From Deltaproteobacteria bacterium (GTDB lineage Bacteria; Myxococcota_A; Polyangia; Polyangiales; Houyiibacteriaceae), in assembly GCA_017644045.1 (NCBI GenBank), contig JAEPMI010000009.1:1-64000 (forward strand): DNA of 64,000 nt. The letters run 5' to 3'. The notes beneath the pieces are model-generated. The model searched no databases. It was not told the DNA's origin and saw only the letters and a list, made by a program, of their open reading frames with translations. The position numbers and the translations under genes are program-made. Numbering within the stretch: the first letter of the stretch is position 1; each line of letters starts with the position of its first letter. Shown here in pieces: positions 34,052 to 42,248 of the stretch.

Positions 34052-34741
34052 CTATTGATCTGCGAGGTACGTGAGCCGGATCTCACTCGGCGGTCCAAGA
34101 GCGCGAACTCCATCGAGGAACTCTTCCGCGCAGCCGACGTACTCGCGAACCGTCGACCGCCGGTACACCTGGGTCACCCAGTCCGGAACGGGATCTTCCG
34201 GTCGATTGGGATGGCCGAGGACGACGAAGCTGCTGAAGAGCACCCACGGCGCATCCGGCTCGGCGAGCACACGAGCCGCGTCTCCCTCGCGGCCGAAGGC
34301 GACTCGAGCGCAGGGCTGATCGCTCAGCTCGACGGCGCCATCGGCGCCCCGGTGCGCGCCCACCTGGGCGGTGAATGCCCAGGCCGTCTCGCGCACTTCC
34401 TGGTCCCAGTCGTAAGCGAGCACTTCGTCGGCCATGAGCCAGCTCGGATTGCAGACGTCCTCGGGCCGCACCCCGGTCAGCTGCGTATCGCGCCAATGGT
34501 CCTGCCACTCGGTCAACCAGCGCCGCGCCTCAGTCGACAGGTCCGAAGGGAAGCCGCGAGTCGGAGCAATCCTGGGAAGGGCGTGGGCTCCCGAGAACCG
34601 GCCCACGGGGCGGCCGAGGAGCAGCGAGAAGAGGCGGTAGGGCCGACCGTAGGTGGCGAAGAAGCTCTCCGCCGGCGGTTCGACCCATACCCAGTCAGCG
34701 CCGACACGCCTCTCGATCCAGAAGTCGACGTCCGTACCCAT
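34052..34741 (-). CDS. Hypothetical soluble protein, immunity-like style
   Basis: This 229-residue product starts MGTDVDFWIERRVGADWVWV, a beginning seen in small bacterial proteins that accompany polymorphic toxin and SUKH loci. The rest is mixed alpha/beta with Trp-rich helices (EARRWLTEWQDHWRDTQ) and a strand segment near the C-terminus (APWVLFSSFVVLGHP). No motif indicates enzyme activity. No toxin gene is adjacent. Stop and start are well separated from the neighbours. Confidence 0.6.
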   Translation of the reverse strand: MGTDVDFWIERRVGADWVWVEPPAESFFATYGRPYRLFSLLLGRPVGRFSGAHALPRIAPTRGFPSDLSTEARRWLTEWQDHWRDTQLTGVRPEDVCNPSWLMADEVLAYDWDQEVRETAWAFTAQVGAHRGADGAVELSDQPCARVAFGREGDAARVLAEPDAPWVLFSSFVVLGHPNRPEDPVPDWVTQVYRRSTVREYVGCAEEFLDGVRALGPPSEIRLTYLADQ

Positions 34742-34884
34742 GGCGCATGGGGTAAGTCGCGGTTGCGGCGACGTCGAGGTCGGGCACTGGCGGACACGGA
34801 CCGGGTGGCTCCGTGGTCGGACTTCCGACCGAAGATCGTGGAAGTGCTATTGAGTGGACGGCAGACTTCCGAGGAGGGGTGACG

Positions 34885-35235
34885 ATGGGCCCATTCGAAG
34901 ATGGCTGGACGCGCCAGGACGTGGAAGCCGTCCTTCAAGAGGCCAACCCGCGGGCGCTTCTCTACGTGCCCATCGTCGTCGCGATGGACCCGCCCGACGC
35001 CAAGTGGGCGGAGGCCATCTGTGTGACGCTCGCCGCGCACGCGGATCCCAACGTCCGGGGCAACGCCATTCTCGGATTCGGTCACCTCGCACGGACGACA
35101 CGGGAGCTCGACCGTGCAGTCGTTCTCCCGCTGGTGGTCCGAGCACTCTCCGATGAAGATGAGTACGTGCGAGGTCAGGCACACGCGGCTGCCGACGACC
35201 TCGAGCACTACCTCGGATGGTCGCTCCCCCGATAG
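34885..35235 (+). CDS. Small HEAT-repeat protein
   Basis: ATG 34885 follows a strong ribosome site (GAGGAGGGGTGACG). The 116-residue product has helix-turn-helix pairs with HEAT spacing: AEAICVTLAAHADPNVRGNA, ILGFGHLARTTRELDRAVVL, PLVVRALSDEDEYVRGQAHA. Such single-domain HEAT proteins act as binding scaffolds; this size and its position among SUKH- and LRR-type genes suggest an immunity- or regulator-like role, which is inference. Its stop is 32 bases before the LRR gene on the same strand, so the two may be co-transcribed. Confidence 0.7.
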   Translation: MGPFEDGWTRQDVEAVLQEANPRALLYVPIVVAMDPPDAKWAEAICVTLAAHADPNVRGNAILGFGHLARTTRELDRAVVLPLVVRALSDEDEYVRGQAHAAADDLEHYLGWSLPR

Positions 35236-35267
35236 GGCGCGCGCGCTCGAGCCGCTATCCTCCCACC

Positions 35268-36014
35268 ATGGGCGACCCCCCGAAGCTCTTCCGCGCCGAT
35301 CCGCCGAGGCCGCCGCCGGGTCCTCGGCCGCGGTGTGATTGCTTCGTCTTCCCCCACCGGAAGCGCCAGCTGCGCTCGCTGCACGACGAACCGCAAGACA
35401 CGTCGACGGACGCGTGGGCACGGGTGCTCGAGAACGTGGAGCAGGCGCGCCAGTCGAGCGCACGGGTGCTGAAACCGCTCGAAGGACTGACCGGTGACCA
35501 GCGCAGCCAGATCGTCACACTCCCGGCGACGATCGGTTCGCTCACCGAGGTCCAGGAGCTGCGGCTCTACGGGAGCCACGTCGTGCGACTGCCGCCAGCG
35601 ATCGGCGGGATGAGCGCGCTGCGCTACCTCGACGTCTACACCTCGCACCGGCTGCACTTCGCGCCGTACGAGCTGTCCCGATGCCACGGGCTGAGAGACT
35701 CGCGCGTGAGCACTCGCGTGCTCTACGGCAACTACAAGAACCGCGGTCTGTTTCCGCACCTGAAGCTCCCCGAGAACGCCAGGGGCCTCGAGCTGAGTCG
35801 CCCGAAGACCTGCAGCGTGTGCGACGCGGAGCTCGGTGACGCGACCCCGGTGGCCCGATGGATCACTCTGCGGCTGGGCACCGACTGGTGGCCGCTGCTG
35901 GTTCACGCGTGCAGCGGAGCGTGCATCGAGCGGCTCCCGAAGCCGCCGGAGGGATACGTCGACCACCCGCATACCGGCGGGCACCACGTGGAGCAGCCTC
36001 CTGCGAGGTTCTGA
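35268..36014 (+). CDS. Leucine-rich-repeat protein with C-terminal CxxC region
   Basis: ATG 35268 gives 248 residues. A Pro-rich, basic N-terminus (ADPPRPPPGPRPRCDCFVFP) precedes three LRR-like units (IVTLPATIGSLTEVQELRLY, SHVVRLPPAIGGMSALRYLD), where residues repeat at the LxxLxxL spacing. The C-terminus has TCSVCDAELG and HACSGACIERL, a probable zinc-binding Cys4 site. The start is only 32 bases after the HEAT-protein stop. The protein is soluble and probably a binding protein; its target is unknown. Confidence 0.65.
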   Translation: MGDPPKLFRADPPRPPPGPRPRCDCFVFPHRKRQLRSLHDEPQDTSTDAWARVLENVEQARQSSARVLKPLEGLTGDQRSQIVTLPATIGSLTEVQELRLYGSHVVRLPPAIGGMSALRYLDVYTSHRLHFAPYELSRCHGLRDSRVSTRVLYGNYKNRGLFPHLKLPENARGLELSRPKTCSVCDAELGDATPVARWITLRLGTDWWPLLVHACSGACIERLPKPPEGYVDHPHTGGHHVEQPPARF

Positions 36015-36073
36015 CGGGTTCAGATGAACCACTTTCTCCGCAACTGACTCCCAGACCGGTCGAACAGGGGCCC

Positions 36074-36961
36074 ATGCAACAGCTCAAGGGTCTCCTCCTG
36101 ATCACTCTCACCACCCTCGCCCTCCAGGGCTGCGGCGAGCCGCTCGAGCGCGTGTGCGCGCCGGGCCAATCGCTCGCCTGTGTCGGGCCCGGCGCCTGCA
36201 TCGGCGGTCAGGTCTGCGCTCCGGACGGGCAGAGCTTCAGCGCGTGTCAGTGCGGCTTGGAGGTTCCCCCGCCGGACGACGATCCCGGCTGCGTCGGAAC
36301 GGAGTGCGGACCGCGCCCCGCGGACGAGTGCGTGGATGGCGAGAGCTACGAGTACGAGCTCCGGCTGACGGGGTTCCACCGGCCTGCGGGCGAGTTCAGT
36401 CGGGGCTTCGATCTGGACGAGCGCTTCAGCGACGCCACCGATTCGGTCGGGTGCTATGAGGACGACTTCACCCATCCGCGGGAGTTCGACGGTGGCGTCG
36501 ACAACGCGTTCGCGCTCGTCGCTGATCTCGCCGAAGGCGTAGACGCAGACCTGGCCGCGGCCGACGTTCGGGTTCCCATCCGAATCGAGAGCTTCTTCAA
36601 GATCGGCGATCCCTGTGTGTCGGCCGTCATCGGAGACACGCGCGAGCTTCTGGATGTGAGCGACGACCACGTTCGGCTCGGTTCGGATGGGGTGGCCACC
36701 GCCTGGTTCCTCGGTCCCATCGACCTCCACCAGGTGTCGGTCGAAGGGCGCCTCTCCGACGATGGCGAGCTCACCGACGTGGTGGTCGCCGGTCGGTTCC
36801 AGGTGGCTGACGTGGTCGACGCGTTCGCGGCCGCCGACCCGACCACGGACCCGGAGCTCATCGAAACGACGCTGGGCGCCATCGCCGACCTCGGTCCCGA
36901 TGGGGACAACGACTGCCGCGAGCTTTCGGTGGTGTTCGACGCGACGGTGGTTCGCCGTTGA
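36074..36961 (+). CDS. Cys-rich lipoprotein
   Basis: ATG 36074 begins MQQLKGLLLITLTTLALQGC, a lipoprotein signal with lipobox LQGC. A Cys-rich N-terminal region (ERVCAPGQSLACVGPGACIG, then CQCGLEVPPPDDDPGC) is followed by a 220-residue, strand-rich domain with a Cys pair (DSVGCYEDDF, GDPCVSAVIGDT) and an aspartate-rich end (DLGPDGDNDCRELSV). Length is 295 residues. It is typical of surface lipoproteins in Myxococcota. No enzyme motif is seen. Its 3' end overlaps the antisense remnant gene at 36962. Confidence 0.68.
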   Translation: MQQLKGLLLITLTTLALQGCGEPLERVCAPGQSLACVGPGACIGGQVCAPDGQSFSACQCGLEVPPPDDDPGCVGTECGPRPADECVDGESYEYELRLTGFHRPAGEFSRGFDLDERFSDATDSVGCYEDDFTHPREFDGGVDNAFALVADLAEGVDADLAAADVRVPIRIESFFKIGDPCVSAVIGDTRELLDVSDDHVRLGSDGVATAWFLGPIDLHQVSVEGRLSDDGELTDVVVAGRFQVADVVDAFAAADPTTDPELIETTLGAIADLGPDGDNDCRELSVVFDATVVRR

Positions 36962-37588
36962 TGGCGCTGCGTAGCGATGGACACCCTGGTCCACGCAGTC
37001 ACTACGCTTCGATCCCATCGCGACTCGGTTCGAACCATCGAACCCGAAGGTCGCCGCTCCTCTGGCGATCGGAAACGCAGGGAGTTCTCGTCGAGCGCGT
37101 TCTCGATCGCAAAGTGGGCCCCGTCCTCGAGCTCGACCTCCAACGACACCAGCACCCAAGGCAAGGTCCCGACGAAGTCTGCGAGCTGGAAGGCGTACTC
37201 CGCCGAACCGAAGCCGGTCACTCTGCGTCCGAGTACCGTTCGCTCGACGATTGGTGGGTTGCAGCGCCATTCCAGGTCCCACTCTCCGTCGTCGGCCCAT
37301 CCGAACGGCGCGGAGCGATCGATGGCGTCGAAAGAGAGGTAGAGCTCGTCGAGCTTGTGCACCGAAACCTCGAGCTGGAGGCCGCCGATCACCAGGATGA
37401 CGGGGATGTCGCAGAACCAGTCGTTCGTGACACGGTCCCAGGCCACCCAGATCTGGTCGAGGGTCAATCCGACCAATGCCTCCAGACGGGTCGCCGAGGA
37501 GCTCCTCGACGGACTCCGCCGTGTAGAAGCACGCGGGCTTCCAATCGCGAATCCAGAGAAATGTCGATTCGTCACTCATGGAGGTCAC
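36962..37588 (-). pseudogene. Hypothetical gene split by a frameshift
   Basis: The minus-strand frame from ATG 37588 (MTSMSDESTFLWIRDWKPAC, FYTAESVEELLG) and the adjacent frame from about 37490 (TRLEALVGLTLDQIWVAWDR, DWFCDIPVILVIGGLQLEVS, PWVLVSLEVELEDGAHFAIE) form one sensible protein, of which about 190 residues can be followed. A single-base shift separates them near 37493. The second frame has no stop before the opposite-strand lipoprotein gene, so the true C-terminus is also lost. Function unknown. Confidence 0.55.
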
Positions 37589-37634
37589 TCGGATGCGCTG
37601 TTGCCGGTGGACGATCGCGGCAGAGCGGGACGTT

Positions 37635-37669
37635 GGGCGGCCGGCGATTGGGCGCGAGAGAGTGGGTAC
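37635..37669. repeat. Short dispersed repeat, partner of 11661-11697
   Basis: GGCGGCCGGCGATTGGGCG with CGAGAGAGTGGGTAC matches the copy after the gene at 11183. The 37589-37732 gap has no gene. Confidence 0.5.
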
Positions 37670-37732
37670 GTTGCGCAGCAGCGCAAGGGCTCAGCGGAGA
37701 ACGCAGGAAGAACCGTAGTCCCGGGCTCCAGC

Positions 37733-38227
37733 TCAGAGCGCGCGGCCCGAGCCAGACTGGCGCCACGTCTCCACGCAGCGCTCGAAGCGCTCCACGTCGT
37801 CAGGCGTGAAGGCCACCACGCCGCCTCGGTGGTGGATCCGGAAGTTGCCGGTGAGGGTGGCCGAGGGTGACGAGCGGGCCGTACTCCAGAGGAACGGGCG
37901 GACGAGGGCCCAGCCAGTCGAGAGTCGCTCGACGCGGGTCACTTCGCTCCACGGAATCGAGATCGCGGGACCCCGTCTCGGCATGAAGCGAAGTCCCTCC
38001 GGTCCGACCTCGGCGGTCATCAGCGCCCGGCCATAAGCCCACCCGAGCAAGACAGCGAACCCCGCGAAAAGGAGCATTGGGCCAAGAGGCCCAACCCAAT
38101 GGCGAGTTGCCCAGCCAACCGGCGCGACATACAGCGCAATCGCACCGAGCGTCACAGCGGACACCAGAACGCGGTCGCCGATGGTTCGTGCGCTCACGTT
38201 CGCGTCGAACGAGTCGATGCTGGGCAT
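37733..38227 (-). CDS. Two-helix membrane protein with PH-like domain
   Basis: The 164-residue product has two membrane helices in the first 70 residues (VSAVTLGAIALYVAPVGWAT and MLLFAGFAVLLGWAYGRALM), then a strand-rich domain (EGLRFMPRRGPAISIPWSEV, TRVERLSTGWALVRPFLWST, NFRIHHRGGVVAFTPDDVER) with the spacing of bacterial PH-like (bPH/DUF304-type) domains. Such proteins are membrane-associated and mostly of unknown role. No operon partner. Confidence 0.65.
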   Translation of the reverse strand: MPSIDSFDANVSARTIGDRVLVSAVTLGAIALYVAPVGWATRHWVGPLGPMLLFAGFAVLLGWAYGRALMTAEVGPEGLRFMPRRGPAISIPWSEVTRVERLSTGWALVRPFLWSTARSSPSATLTGNFRIHHRGGVVAFTPDDVERFERCVETWRQSGSGRAL

Positions 38228-38330
38228 GGATCACCCTCTGCCATCTCACGTTGGCGACGACAACGTGCGATGCGTGGACCGGCTTCGACTGGACGCTCTC
38301 GGTCGGCAACACGTTGCTGCTCCCAAAGGG

Positions 38331-38687
38331 CTACTCGCGGCTCTTCGCTCGACGCTTCTGCCACGCACGCACGCCCACGTGGGCGAGGAGGCCGGGACCC
38401 ACGAAGAGAGCCAGCTCCTGCACGAGGTCACTGACGCTCCAGCTCAATATGAGCGTCCGCTCGCGGGGCTCGAACTGCATCACGACCGCTCCGTAGCCCC
38501 AAACGTGCAAGAGCCACCACGCGAAGCCCACGAAGAGCAGCAGCCATGCGACTGCGCGAGCGACTCGTGTCGGCCGGTGCTCGGTCTTCGTGAACGCACC
38601 GGCGCGACGCAGCGCGAGCACGACGGACACCACGGCCACGGCCACGACGGTCAGGAGTACGGCTGCGATGGCCGGAAGCGTTCGCAT
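38331..38687 (-). CDS. Small membrane protein
   Basis: ATG 38687 begins MRTLPAIAAVLLTVVAVAVV; the frame upstream to 38762 lacks a better start. The 118-residue product has three or four hydrophobic helices (VSVVLALRRAGAF, AWLLLFVGFAWWLLHVWGYG, LALFVGPGLLAHVGVRAW) and a basic C-terminus (QKRRAKSRE), which fits a small inner-membrane protein. No family recognised. Its start lies 48 bases after the end of the secreted DUF4177-like gene on the same strand, so co-transcription is possible. Confidence 0.6.
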   Translation of the reverse strand: MRTLPAIAAVLLTVVAVAVVSVVLALRRAGAFTKTEHRPTRVARAVAWLLLFVGFAWWLLHVWGYGAVVMQFEPRERTLILSWSVSDLVQELALFVGPGLLAHVGVRAWQKRRAKSRE

Positions 38688-38734
38688 GGGTTCAGCGTCG
38701 GGTGACGGGGTCCGCGGTAGGCGCGCGGGCCCGT

Positions 38735-39007
38735 TCAGTTGGACGCGGGCCGCTTGTAACACGCCATGAGCGTGTTCCAGCCGGCAGAGACCGACACCAG
38801 CTCGAAGCCCTGCTGACCGTAGTCCCGAGCGTGCTCCATCAAGTTCTCGTTAATCGCTGAACGTTGTCCGTTGGGCTCGCAGAACTGCTCCCATCGCTGT
38901 GTGCCGGGAGACGGCGGCGCGAAGCTCTGTGCGGTTACGGCAGGGATTGCCGCTCCACCCACACATCCAATCAAGACACAAATCGTCGGGACCAAGAATC
39001 GCTTCAT
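38735..39007 (-). CDS. Secreted DUF4177-like protein
   Basis: The 90-residue product has a signal peptide (MKRFLVPTICVLIGCVGGAA, cleavage near VTAQS). The mature part carries QQGFELVSVSAG and CYKRPASN near its end, a pattern close to DUF4177-like domains (GWELVSV). A related sequence without a signal is encoded at 8170. The conserved Cys near the C-terminus and in QFCEPNGQ could form a disulphide. Role unknown. Ribosome site AAAGGCGAACG precedes the ATG. Confidence 0.65.
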   Translation of the reverse strand: MKRFLVPTICVLIGCVGGAAIPAVTAQSFAPPSPGTQRWEQFCEPNGQRSAINENLMEHARDYGQQGFELVSVSAGWNTLMACYKRPASN

Positions 39008-39149
39008 CGTTCGCCTTTCAGGTTGACGTCGGAGGCTACTCTAGTCCGTTTGGCAGAGGGCCGTCCTTCCCGGGAGGTTGCTGATCGGAAAGACGTACTG
39101 AACGCAGGAGGAATGGCGGGTTCCACGACCGCCGCAAGCTCGGCCTCGG

Positions 39150-39350
39150 TGCGACATCATCGACGAGCGGTACTTCCCTCGCTCCTGGGCCCATCCGGTC
39201 CGCCGTGGCTGGGACGGCGTGAACGACATGACCCGCGCCGGCCGCGACGGGGTGAAGGGCGAGTACCGATGTTTCGGCGAGAAGCTACGGGCCCGCGTCG
39301 CGTTGGAAGAGTTCGAGTGGCCCGGGTCCGGCGACTGCTACTTGCTGTGA
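39150..39350 (+). pseudogene. Orphan C-terminal gene fragment
   Basis: A frame from about 39150 to the stop at 39350 reads CDIIDERYFPRSWAHPVRRG, WDGVNDMTRAGRDGVKGEYR, CFGEKLRARVALEEFEWPGS, a coherent 66-residue soluble end of some larger protein. No start codon with an acceptable ribosome site is found upstream, and the preceding codons are not coding-like. Probably a truncated remnant. Confidence 0.4.
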
Positions 39351-39360
39351 GCCTCTAGGG

Positions 39361-39816
39361 TCACGGAGGGGTGTACCGCCGACGCTCCCGGGTGGGGTCG
39401 TGCGGCCAGCACCAGCCAGCAGCCTCGGCCCGATGCTCTCGGCCCAGGGCGTCGACGAGAATCGCGCAGCACCGGTAGTGAACGTCCGCAGCGTCGGAGA
39501 TGCGTGGCGGACGCGGCAGCCCGCGCTCGAACGAGAGTCTGATCCGCGCGCCACTCACGGTGGATGTCGGTAGTCCCAGAGCCACGAGGTGTCGGCGCAA
39601 CCGGTCGCGTGCTCTACCCGCGATGTCGCCGAGTCTGGAAGACTCCGAGGCGGGAAGGATCTCGAGCTCCAGCTCCCCGACGCCGACCGAGCGACACAGC
39701 ATCCCGATGGCCCAGTAGCCGTCGAGTTCGTTGTTTCGGCTCACGAACGACGTGACGGTCCCTTCGGCGACTCCTACCAAGTGTTTTCGACGAGACATCG
39801 GTCGACGATCGCTCAC
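39361..39816 (-). CDS. Hypothetical protein coupled to the Sel1-like gene
   Basis: The 151-residue product (MSDRRPMSRRKHLVGVAEGT...) is soluble and has strand-helix alternation (SFVSRNNELDGYWAIGMLCR, GELELEILPASESSRLGDIA, GRARDRLRRHLVALGLP). It overlaps the stop codon of the upstream gene by four bases (ATGA at 39813-39816), which strongly suggests one transcript and coupled translation. No family recognised. Confidence 0.62.
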   Translation of the reverse strand: MSDRRPMSRRKHLVGVAEGTVTSFVSRNNELDGYWAIGMLCRSVGVGELELEILPASESSRLGDIAGRARDRLRRHLVALGLPTSTVSGARIRLSFERGLPRPPRISDAADVHYRCCAILVDALGREHRAEAAGWCWPHDPTRERRRYTPP

Positions 39817-41222
39817 TCGATTCCTGGAACGCGCGCGGCGTCCGAGCTCTCATCCGACACCCTGCTCGGCTCGAGCGAGTCCCACTGGTCGGCTCGCGTG
39901 TCGCACGCCCTCGGGACCCCGCCGGACTCGCAGGCGCGGCGGAAGTTCTCGTCGGCGAGTGCGCGCTCGTCGGGTCCGAAGTCGCCGCGCGCCTGGAACT
40001 GGCCGAGTACCATGCACGCCGCTCCCGGCTCCTCCTCGCAGCGGGCTTCGAGCGCGGCGCGTGCCGTTGCCATGTCGAGCTTCATGCCCTCCCCTGCCAT
40101 CCGCATCTGCTCGAGCATCGCGCACCCCCAGTCGTCGGCCATGGTGCAAGCGTGCTCGAAGACCCGGGCCAGGCAGACGAGCGTGGGGTCGTTCTCGAGG
40201 TCGTAGTCCGGTTCGCGGCGCCGCTCGTCGGTGAGCCGGCCGGCTGCCCAGTTCGTGCACCCGGATCCGAGGCCGTAGTGGCAGGCACGGAGGTAGAGCT
40301 CGTCGGACTCCGCGTAGAGCTCGCTGTGCTCGAGCGCGCGGGCGATGGTCCAGCAGCTCTCGGGATGGCCGCGGAGACAGTGGGCGCGGCACGCCTCCGC
40401 GCTGGCCGGATCGTCTTTGCAGCTCGGGTCCCTCGAGGAGTCGATGCTCAGGGGAGACATGGAGCCATCCATGGGGCAGGCGAGCGTGTCGTCCAACGCT
40501 GGGTGCGGCTCGAAGGGTGTCGCATGCATGGCCGCGTTCCATGCATCCGCGACCCAGTCGGCGAGGTCCTGTTCGGACGCCTCGTAGACCTCGTGCGGCG
40601 CGCCCTGCGAGAGCGGGGGCATGGCGCGGTAGGTGCCCTGAGCGATGAGCACGCGATCGGAGACCCGCACCATCCGTAGGTCGACCTCCTCCACGTCCAC
40701 GTCCACGCCTTCGAAAGAGTAGGCGGCGGGGACGATGGTCCTCCGCACGAGCGCCACCCAGTGCATCGCCGCGGGTTCGTCCGCGCGGAGATACTCGGGC
40801 AAGGCGTGATGACTCGGGTCCACCGACCCGACCGTGCCTTCGAGGAGGACGACCACGCCGCGGTCCATCGCATCGATCGGGTGGTGCTGGTCGCCGTGGG
40901 CGCTGACGGCGGCCCAGTCGTAGCCGAGGTCGTCCAGGTCCGCTGGATACGGGATCATCGGCCAGGGTCCCTCGCGGAGGGTGTGGTAGCCGTGTTCGGC
41001 GATCAGGTCTCGGATGGTCTCGGACGTCTCGACCGCGAGCTCCCGCTCGACGCCTTCTCGGCGCTCACGCTCCGCTTCGCGGTCGGCGCGGTCGTCGAGG
41101 AAGACCCAGAGGCCGGTGACGATCCCGATCAGAACGATGAGCCCGCCGCAGCCGACGATCATGAAGAGACCGCGGACCTCGTGGTCGGTCGCGGCTCCGT
41201 TCGGTTCGCTTGGTTCCTGCAT
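39813..41222 (-). CDS. Membrane-anchored protein with Sel1-like Cys-rich repeats
   Basis: The 469-residue product has one membrane helix near residues 18-42 (GLFMIVGCGGLIVLIGIVTG), a central domain of unknown fold (HPIDAMDRGVVVLLEGTVGS, VVALVRRTIV-type strands), and a C-terminal set of helical repeats with Cys pairs, such as CRAHCLRGHPESCWTIARAL, LYLRACHYGLGSGCTNWAAG, HACTMADDWGCAMLEQMRMA and LEARCEEEPGAACMVLGQFQ, spaced like Sel1/TPR repeats. Repeats of this Cys-containing kind are common in periplasmic proteins. A protein-interaction role is inferred. Confidence 0.68.
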   Translation of the reverse strand: MQEPSEPNGAATDHEVRGLFMIVGCGGLIVLIGIVTGLWVFLDDRADREAERERREGVERELAVETSETIRDLIAEHGYHTLREGPWPMIPYPADLDDLGYDWAAVSAHGDQHHPIDAMDRGVVVLLEGTVGSVDPSHHALPEYLRADEPAAMHWVALVRRTIVPAAYSFEGVDVDVEEVDLRMVRVSDRVLIAQGTYRAMPPLSQGAPHEVYEASEQDLADWVADAWNAAMHATPFEPHPALDDTLACPMDGSMSPLSIDSSRDPSCKDDPASAEACRAHCLRGHPESCWTIARALEHSELYAESDELYLRACHYGLGSGCTNWAAGRLTDERRREPDYDLENDPTLVCLARVFEHACTMADDWGCAMLEQMRMAGEGMKLDMATARAALEARCEEEPGAACMVLGQFQARGDFGPDERALADENFRRACESGGVPRACDTRADQWDSLEPSRVSDESSDAARVPGIE

Positions 41223-41229
41223 CAGCAGA

Positions 41230-42183
41230 TCAGATCAGCACCATGCAGCGGTCGCGCGGACCGACCCAGTTCACCAGGTTCGACCACAGCTGAGTGATCA
41301 TCGGCATGGCCGACCACTCGGAGTCGTACTGGATCCACTCGTCGCCCCAGACGAACGCGCGGCCCATGCCGATCTCGAGCGCCATGCCGACCGAGCTGCC
41401 CGCGACCTGCGCGACGTCGACGCCGGTAGGCGCGGTGACGTGGTAGCCGCCGAGGAAGGTCACCGAGGTCACGCCCTCGGAGATCGGGTGGGTGGCCCAG
41501 CCGTCCGCCGGGCCGTCGATGAGGCCATCGTCGTAGGACGCGCCGAGCTCGGCGAGGAGCGTGTTCGCGCGGGGACGGTCGGTGCCGCCGTTGTGGCCGG
41601 TCATCACGATGAGCCCGCCGCCCTCGTCGACGAAGGTGCGCAGCGTCGCGGCCTCGGCGGCCGTGTACTCGCGAGGCAGGTTGTCGACGATCACGATGTC
41701 GAAGGGGGCGAGCGCATCGGCGGTGAGCTCCTCGGTGGGGTCCGTTCCGAAGCGCATCGTCGCGGTGCCGCGGTCCTCGAGCCATGCCTGGAAGGTGCTC
41801 GACGCGAGCGAGCCCGGTCCGCCCAGGACACCGATCGTCAGGCAATCGCAGAAGCCGTCGCCCGCGACGTCCACGTCGTCGACGCGACCGTTGCAGTCGT
41901 CGTCGATGAAGTTGCACGTGACCTCGGGCGACTCGGTCGGCTCACAGACCGGCCCGGTGTCGGGCGGAGGGCCCGAGTCCACGCCGCCGCCGGCGTCCGA
42001 GCCGCCGGCGTCCGAGCCGCCGGCGTCCACCGCCGGAACGCACTCTCCGTCGATGCAGCTCCCGGCGGCACAGTCCGCCGAGGTGCTGCATTCGGAGTCA
42101 GGGGTGCTCGGGTCGCACGCGGTGAACGTGAGCAGACCGACGACCACGAACACGCGAGCGAGGGCATGGAAGATGTCGAGCAT
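41230..42183 (-). CDS. Lipoprotein with metal-binding linker and Rossmann/ThuA-like domain
   Basis: The 317-residue product has a lipoprotein signal (VVGLLTFTACDPS), a Cys-rich stretch (CSTSADCAAGSCIDGECVPA), tandem GGSDA linker units, then the calcium-type motif NFIDDDCNGRVDDVD. The C-terminal 190 residues resemble ThuA/class I glutaminase-like Rossmann domains: LTIGVLGGPGSLASSTFQAW, DIVIVDNLPREYTAAEAATL, LIVMTGHNGGTDRP, MGRAFVWGDEW. A surface-exposed lipid-anchored sugar- or ligand-binding protein is inferred. It faces divergently from the HEAT-repeat gene, leaving 65 bases. Confidence 0.7.
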   Translation of the reverse strand: MLDIFHALARVFVVVGLLTFTACDPSTPDSECSTSADCAAGSCIDGECVPAVDAGGSDAGGSDAGGGVDSGPPPDTGPVCEPTESPEVTCNFIDDDCNGRVDDVDVAGDGFCDCLTIGVLGGPGSLASSTFQAWLEDRGTATMRFGTDPTEELTADALAPFDIVIVDNLPREYTAAEAATLRTFVDEGGGLIVMTGHNGGTDRPRANTLLAELGASYDDGLIDGPADGWATHPISEGVTSVTFLGGYHVTAPTGVDVAQVAGSSVGMALEIGMGRAFVWGDEWIQYDSEWSAMPMITQLWSNLVNWVGPRDRCMVLI

Positions 42184-42248
42184 GCGGGGAGTGTAGACGC
42201 TTCGGGCGATGACTGGCCCGGACGAGCAACGGGTGGCAGCATCCGCTG

